Assembly (NCBI RefSeq): GCF_042431545.1
Contig: NZ_JBHLYX010000003.1
Origin: Pseudoalteromonas xiamenensis
GTDB lineage: Bacteria; Pseudomonadota; Gammaproteobacteria; Enterobacterales; Alteromonadaceae
Strand: one strand, 5' to 3'
DNA: 64,000 nt
Below, in pieces: positions 59,516 through 64,000 of this stretch. The first letter of the stretch is position 1; every line of letters starts with the position of its first letter. The notes under the pieces are model-generated. The model was not told the origin of the DNA, ran no database searches, and saw only the letters and a list, made by a program, of their open reading frames with translations. A program made the translations under genes and the position numbers.

Positions 59516-60568
59516 TTACCCCTTTACTGACACAGCACTGCCTTCACGCAGTTTTAAGGTTCCTTCAGTGATCACTTGTTGTCCTTCTTCAAGACCCGAA
59601 GCGATCGCTACCCAACCACTGAAGCGAGTTTGGATTTTTACTTGGGTTCGGTGTGCTTTTCCGTCGTCGCCAATAGCGAAAACAAAATGTTTGTCTTGAA
59701 TGGGAATAATGGCCTTTTCAGGCACCATCAGTGCTGAGACCTCAGCTAACTGAAGTTTGGTAAAAAGTAACATCCCCGGACGTAAATAGTGTTTAGGGTT
59801 GTTGAATTTCGCGGTGACAGAGACTGAGCGAGTTTTGTCATCAATACGTGTATCGACGTGGGATAATACCCCTTCAAAAGGGGCGTTTGGGTAGGCATCA
59901 CTCAAGGCGGTGACACGCATGCCGATTTTTAGTTGCGCGAGGTATTTTTCCGGTACTTGGAAATCTACTTTAATTACGCTTAAATCATCCAATGTGGTGA
60001 TCACGGTATTGGTTGTAACATACGCGCCGACAGAGATTGAACGACGTCCTAATGTGCCTGCAAAAGGAGCGCTGATGGTCATTTCTGCGAGCTTCGTTTT
60101 TGCAGCATCGAGTTGAGCAGTAAGTGCATCCACTTTTGACCGTTGTTCTTCTAATTGTGATTTAGCGGCGCTTTGACTTTTAGCTAATTCGGCTAATCGT
60201 TCGAGTTGACGTGTTTGTTCTTTCAAATTAATGGTGAGCTCACTCACTTGAAGGCGTTCTTGTTGGTCTTGCAGTTGGACCAGCTTTTGCCCTTTTAATA
60301 CAGTATCGCCATCTTTGAAATAAATACTGGTTACATAATCGTTTTGTGCACTGGTGATGTCTATCGCCTGGTTAGCTCTAGCGCTACCTACGCCATCAAC
60401 GGTGACGGGTTGATTGTCCATCATGACTTTATGAGCAGACACTTCGACTTGTTGTGCGCCCAGTTGAGTTTGCCCGTCGGCTTTTGGCAGATAAAGATAA
60501 ACACAAAGCCCTAATAGCACGAGCATGATGAAGGGGAACAGCGCTTTTCCTGATTGATGTGAATGCAT
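59516..60568 (-). CDS. RND efflux periplasmic adaptor
   Basis: A 350-residue membrane-fusion protein: one N-terminal membrane helix (about 11-28), biotin-lipoyl-like half motifs (VDGVGSARANQAIDITSA and APFAGTLGRRSISVGAYV), a coiled hairpin between them (INLKEQTRQLERLAELAK) and a beta-barrel domain. It links the permease to an outer-membrane channel. It is the first gene of the adaptor-permease-msrA unit. The spacer to the next gene (60569-60729) may hold a control region. Confidence 0.92.
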   Translation of the reverse strand: MHSHQSGKALFPFIMLVLLGLCVYLYLPKADGQTQLGAQQVEVSAHKVMMDNQPVTVDGVGSARANQAIDITSAQNDYVTSIYFKDGDTVLKGQKLVQLQDQQERLQVSELTINLKEQTRQLERLAELAKSQSAAKSQLEEQRSKVDALTAQLDAAKTKLAEMTISAPFAGTLGRRSISVGAYVTTNTVITTLDDLSVIKVDFQVPEKYLAQLKIGMRVTALSDAYPNAPFEGVLSHVDTRIDDKTRSVSVTAKFNNPKHYLRPGMLLFTKLQLAEVSALMVPEKAIIPIQDKHFVFAIGDDGKAHRTQVKIQTRFSGWVAIASGLEEGQQVITEGTLKLREGSAVSVKG

Positions 60569-60595
60569 GTTTTGTAACCGCTAAATAGATTATTA

Positions 60596-60609
60596 TTAAG
60601 TGTACTTAA
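60596..60609 (-). promoter_or_regulatory. Possible operator before the efflux operon
   Basis: TTAAGTGTACTTAA, a 6-base inverted repeat with 2-base centre, 28 bases upstream of the adaptor start. Could be a TetR-type repressor site; no regulator gene adjoins. Confidence 0.3.
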
Positions 60610-60729
60610 AAACACCCATGGCTTGCGTACGGGATGTCTCATTATTTTGTGTATTAACCGTAAAAAAGCCTAAATTCTTTCATAAGTACCTAAAAGAAGA
60701 ACTAAATTAAATTCAAATGAGAGGTAAAA

Positions 60730-60831
60730 GTGGCAGAAAAGGAGCCTTGTCAGCGATGCCGAACTATCCGCCTATTGGTGATTTGGGCAATCCTAATGTA
60801 TGGTTTTTACTACTGGATTAATTTGGTATGA
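60730..60831 (+). CDS. 33-residue CxxC-membrane mini-protein
   Basis: GTG start with GAGAGG, product starts MAEKEPCQRCRTIRLLVIWA and continues as a hydrophobic helix ILMYGFYYWINLV. The CQRC pair before one membrane helix suggests metal or disulphide binding near the cytoplasmic face. Its stop overlaps the start of the next membrane-protein gene (ATGA), so both are coupled. No family recognised. Confidence 0.55.
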   Translation: MAEKEPCQRCRTIRLLVIWAILMYGFYYWINLV

Positions 60832-61553
60832 CAAAAAGTGTAAACAACGAATCAGTTAAGTTGCGCGCCACCGCGAACCAACACGCCGTTGAGTTTATGT
60901 TGGTGGGGGCGATTGCAATCATTGTGGTGATGTTGTTTGTGTTATTACGTCCTACTCCTATCTCCAAGGTAGAGATTTTCATCGCCAGTGCTGGCATCGT
61001 GGCGATAATTATCGGTTTTTTTAAAAGCCAAGAACCGTATTTTAGTGTAGAGATAAATTGTAACAATCTGATTTATTGGCATAAATTTGGTTTCTGGCGA
61101 TTGCCTAGGAATAATTTAGTCGAAGCAGGTATTCCAAAATCGATTCAAGGTGAATTTGAGCTTGAGTTAAATGCTGTTGGTATTAAAATTAAAGACATAG
61201 ATGAATTTTTACTGTCATTATCACCTCGATTAGCAGCAAAATTATTGATTGAACAGCGGCATATTTTTTTACAAGCTGTTAAAATGCATTGCGAAAATGG
61301 CAACTGCCCAGAGGATTGGTTAATCGAAGACTCTGCATATTGTTCGCCTAGCGGTAAGAAGTATAGTGGTTTACTCGCGATGTTCGGCAACAGAATGGCA
61401 CACTTTAAGCTGGCGACAGGCTATGACTTAATGTTGACGGAAACGGTGCTTGACCGAGACATTTGGCGATTTGCAAATTTGCTAAATCATTGGAAAAGAG
61501 ACCCTGAAAGGGTGCTTAACCAATTGCAGCAGAGTTTGCTGAGAAGTAAATAG
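60828..61553 (+). CDS. Membrane protein, possibly DUF2982
   Basis: A 241-residue protein with two membrane helices (about 23-42, 46-64) and a cytoplasmic domain (FSVEINCNNLIYWHKFGFWR, LPRNNLVEAG) that resembles DUF2982 of Shewanella and Pseudoalteromonas, from memory. A Cys-x-Cys-like CENGNCPEDW lies in the middle. Translationally coupled to the 33-residue mini-protein. Function unknown. Confidence 0.6.
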   Translation: MTKSVNNESVKLRATANQHAVEFMLVGAIAIIVVMLFVLLRPTPISKVEIFIASAGIVAIIIGFFKSQEPYFSVEINCNNLIYWHKFGFWRLPRNNLVEAGIPKSIQGEFELELNAVGIKIKDIDEFLLSLSPRLAAKLLIEQRHIFLQAVKMHCENGNCPEDWLIEDSAYCSPSGKKYSGLLAMFGNRMAHFKLATGYDLMLTETVLDRDIWRFANLLNHWKRDPERVLNQLQQSLLRSK

Positions 61554-61562
61554 GGTAAAGTG

Positions 61563-61895
61563 ATGAGCATAGAAAGAGCGTTTCTTAAAAGTGGTCGAAA
61601 CACTATCATTCACAAAGAAAAAAAATTAGATTTGGTGATAGTCAACGGGGATAACCATCCCAAGATCAAGGTTACCCATATGGGCCTTGTACCGTTTAAA
61701 GAAGAGTTGCCACGTAATCGACGTGAAGCAAAAGAGCGAGATTTGGAGATCGTTCAGATTTCGCATAATGATGTCTTTGGCGAGGTCAAACGTTTGTTGT
61801 TTATTCAAGCGCTTGATGGTAAAGAATATAAAGTTGATTACAGTAAAATAGGCACAAAATTGTTTGTGCGTATTCATCAGGACAGTTATTTATAA
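61563..61895 (+). CDS. Small basic hypothetical protein
   Basis: A 110-residue soluble protein (MSIERAFLKSGRNTIIHKEK, KVTHMGLVPFKEELPRNRRE) with strongly basic and acidic segments and no known motif. It starts nine bases after the preceding membrane protein gene, so it belongs to the same unit. ATG at 61563 is chosen over the GTG three bases before. The gene is followed two bases on by the PKD lipoprotein gene. Confidence 0.55.
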   Translation: MSIERAFLKSGRNTIIHKEKKLDLVIVNGDNHPKIKVTHMGLVPFKEELPRNRREAKERDLEIVQISHNDVFGEVKRLLFIQALDGKEYKVDYSKIGTKLFVRIHQDSYL

Positions 61896-61896
61896 C

Positions 61897-63549
61897 ATGA
61901 AATCATATCACGCCATTGTATTGTTCGTTTTTACCTTGCTATCGGCCTGCGGAGGCGGGGGAGGAGGGACTGGCAATGGCAGTGTTAAAGCCAGTGTTAA
62001 TGTTGGTGATGATATTAATGCAGACGAAAAAACGTCAGTCAAACTTTCAGCTGTCGTCTCACCTTCCGGTGGTACGGTGACTTGGTCTGTAAGCCAAGGT
62101 GACAGTATCGATGGTTTGCCCGAAGAAGGCGAGTCAATCGATCTTGAGATACCTGATGTCAAATCAAATAGCACTTATACAATCAAAGCAGACTACCGAG
62201 CGCCCGATGGTAGCCTCGTGTCGGATACTCTCATTCTTCAAGTCGCCTCTCTCAATCAGGTGCCAACCGTATCAGTCACACAGACAGGGCCAGAAGAGCT
62301 TCCAAGTAAATGGGGTGATACAGTTGTTCTCAGTGCCGAGGAGTCTGAAGATCCAGATGAAAATGGTCAAATCGTCTCTTATCAATGGCAGCAAACTGGC
62401 GGTGTTAGCCTAACACCAACGTCGCTGACCGACAGCACATTGCAATTTGAGCACCCGTTACTTGCGGCGAGTTCCACAGTGAGTTGGCAAGTTACGGTCA
62501 CGGATGATGAGGGTGGGCAAGCGAGTAACAGTATTTCGATTGTCTTGGCAAAGAACGACCAGCTTGTTTTTGCCAAAGCCGGAAATGATGAACTTATAAC
62601 TGAATATGAAACAGTGACGCTGGATGGTTCATCAAGCCAAAGCGTAAGCGCTGACTATCGCTGTAATTGGCAACTAGTCAGTGGACCTACGGTCACATTA
62701 GCTGACGCCAATGCGTGCGTAACAACCTATACGGCGCCAGATGTGGATGCCGAAGTTGCAATGACGTGGCAGCTCACAGTAACGGATGTAGCGGGCTACG
62801 TCGGGACAGATACTAAAGTTGTTACTATAGCGCCGATGAAACTTGGTTACCTCAATGACTCTGGACAGGTTAGTTGTTATAACGCAACGGCGAAAATAGA
62901 CTGTACGAGTAGTAATGATTTTGCGGGTCAAGACGCTAAAACAGGGCGTGATAGCGTAGTTGCAAGGCTTGCTAAAACAGGACAAGGCGACAATGGATTT
63001 GATTTCACCAAACTAGACGCGTTTGCAGACGAATTACCCAATGACAGTTCGTCGTTTAGCTGCGTTCGGGATAACGTGACAGGTCTCATTTGGGAAGTGA
63101 AAGAAGCTCCTGTCGGAACATTACCAAATGTAACGTTGCGCGCCTCTCATAACCGCTACACTTGGGGATTTTCGGGTGTCACGGGCAGTGTTTTCGGGGC
63201 AGCAAATAGCACTTGTGAAAGTGACGTGAATTGTTCACTCGAGGCCTATGTGCAAGCCGTAAACGCAACAAATTACTGCGGTGGTGTGAATTGGCGTGTG
63301 CCTACTTATGTGGAGTTATTGGGATTATTAGATTTTGAAAAGCGAAGTCAAAACTTAATGATACCGACCCAATATTTTCCTAACAGCCCTGCTGCATCAC
63401 TGAATGGAAACTTGTACTACTGGACCAAACAAACGAGTGCAGATGGTACCAGCTTGTCTCAAGCCTATGTGATTGACTTGCAGACGGGCAATGACGTTGC
63501 CTACCCGAAAGCGAACACCGCGTATGTTCGTTTAGTGAGAACCCCATAG
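61897..63549 (+). CDS. PKD-like repeat lipoprotein with DUF1566 domain
   Basis: A 550-residue lipoprotein: signal peptide with lipobox LLSAC (Cys18), then a GGGGGG linker, a Ser/Thr-rich region of two to three PKD/Big-like repeats (VSVTQTGPEELPSKWGDTVV, DGSSSQSVSADYRCNWQLVS) and a C-terminal DUF1566 (Lcl) domain with GLIWEVKE, CGGVNWRVPTYVELLGLLDF and YYWTKQTSADG. Located at the outer membrane or surface. Function unknown; probably adhesive or sensory. Co-transcribed with the next DUF1566 gene, 10 bases away. Confidence 0.75.
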   Translation: MKSYHAIVLFVFTLLSACGGGGGGTGNGSVKASVNVGDDINADEKTSVKLSAVVSPSGGTVTWSVSQGDSIDGLPEEGESIDLEIPDVKSNSTYTIKADYRAPDGSLVSDTLILQVASLNQVPTVSVTQTGPEELPSKWGDTVVLSAEESEDPDENGQIVSYQWQQTGGVSLTPTSLTDSTLQFEHPLLAASSTVSWQVTVTDDEGGQASNSISIVLAKNDQLVFAKAGNDELITEYETVTLDGSSSQSVSADYRCNWQLVSGPTVTLADANACVTTYTAPDVDAEVAMTWQLTVTDVAGYVGTDTKVVTIAPMKLGYLNDSGQVSCYNATAKIDCTSSNDFAGQDAKTGRDSVVARLAKTGQGDNGFDFTKLDAFADELPNDSSSFSCVRDNVTGLIWEVKEAPVGTLPNVTLRASHNRYTWGFSGVTGSVFGAANSTCESDVNCSLEAYVQAVNATNYCGGVNWRVPTYVELLGLLDFEKRSQNLMIPTQYFPNSPAASLNGNLYYWTKQTSADGTSLSQAYVIDLQTGNDVAYPKANTAYVRLVRTP

Positions 63550-63559
63550 GAGTTTCTGC

Positions 63560-64000
63560 ATGAAGCAAAAGTTCAGTTTAGTCTTTGCTCTGTTGGTGCA
63601 GCCTTCGATTGCATTTGCTCAAACGTGTTTCACACAAATCCCTGCTTCAACACCTACCACTCGATTCGTCGTGAATGAGGATGGCACGGTGTCTGACTCG
63701 AAAACAGGCCTTATGTGGCAACTGTGTTCATATGGTCAAACGTATTCGGTCGCGGATAAAGTGTGCACGGGCACTGCTGCGAGAGTCACATGGCAGCAAG
63801 CACTCGTGGTTGCAAAAGCGAATACAACAGCCAACCATGATGATTGGCACGTACCTAACATCAAAGAATTATCAACCGTTGTTGAGCATCAATGTGTTGA
63901 GCCGTCGATAAATGAAAAGGTGTTTATTGGTACACGTAACGAAAACTATTGGACCAGTACATCGGATCAGGTAAGAACGGATCATGCGTGGGTCTACCAG
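63560..64000 (+). CDS. DUF1566 protein (3' end outside window)
   Basis: 147 codons visible of a longer gene. Signal peptide MKQKFSLVFALLVQPSIAFA, then a DUF1566 domain with SDSKTGLMWQLCSYG, WQQALVVAKANTTANHDDWH and VPNIKELSTVVEHQC. It shares the domain of the C-terminus of the PKD lipoprotein encoded just upstream and is therefore a probable partner or substrate of the same surface system. The ATG at 63560 has a TAGGAG site. Confidence 0.8.
   Translation, partial: MKQKFSLVFALLVQPSIAFAQTCFTQIPASTPTTRFVVNEDGTVSDSKTGLMWQLCSYGQTYSVADKVCTGTAARVTWQQALVVAKANTTANHDDWHVPNIKELSTVVEHQCVEPSINEKVFIGTRNENYWTSTSDQVRTDHAWVYQ

Noticed and set aside
1..64000. CRISPR arrays, rRNA and tRNA genes, insertion sequences
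   Set aside because: No regularly spaced repeat arrays, no rRNA segments, no tRNA-like cloverleaf and no transposase were found on reading both strands.

Overview
The window is a chromosomal segment of a Gram-negative marine gammaproteobacterium, most likely Pseudoalteromonas or a close Alteromonadales relative. This rests on family content (TIGR04219 outer-membrane protein, TIGR03899 protein, DUF2333, YgiQ, YajQ, PspA/PspC, BtuB with a cobalamin riboswitch) and on a small double-glycine-leader peptide of a type I associate with Pseudoalteromonas. By eye the backbone is moderately AT-rich. It carries a 20.8 kb insertion that is visibly more GC-rich.

Left chromosomal part (1-15,470): a glycerophosphodiester phosphodiesterase fragment and an EamA transporter; a DesK-type histidine kinase and NarL-type regulator flanking a Cys-rich peptide gene; a large hybrid histidine kinase; rnr-rlmB; yjjX-yjjG; prkB; a beta-propeller protein; galE; and a small divergent unit encoding an exported Cys-containing mini-peptide and an exported CxxC protein.

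Integrated element (about 15,542-36,340): an integrative mobilizable element in the 5' end of dusA. It resembles the SGI1-related dusA elements described from Vibrio and other genera. It encodes a PrimPol-like replication primase, a PrtN-family protein (probable excision factor RdfN), a 1107-residue SF1 helicase, a hairpin-rich probable oriT, a tyrosine-recombinase-like relaxase and its partner (MpsA/MpsB-like), an AT-rich XRE-ImmA/PIN pair, small ORFs, TraG and TraN homologues, an FlhC-family activator (SgaC/AcaC type) and the integrase. There is no relaxosome-to-pilus machinery beyond TraG and TraN, so the element should need a helper conjugative element. Four copies of an AcaCD-like box precede rdfN, the small-ORF cluster, traG and traN. 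Several start regions also lie in or next to RNA hairpins that would bury the Shine-Dalgarno sequence, a feature I have not seen described. The right end supplies a new promoter and first codons for dusA; the original dusA start survives as a 27-codon stub at the left end.

Right chromosomal part (36,340-64,000): hybrid dusA; the psp envelope-stress operon behind a sigma-54 promoter; a PCuAC copper chaperone; DUF2333; an outer-membrane barrel protein; a c-di-GMP phosphodiesterase with REC-DUF3369; ygiQ; wzi-coaD; a TetR regulator; thiI; a panE-like gene and vanZ; yajQ; a B12 riboswitch and btuB; msrA; an RND efflux pair; and a C-terminal run of small membrane, PKD lipoprotein and DUF1566 genes that leaves the window. 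Calls rest on reading protein motifs and repeats by eye; no database search was possible.
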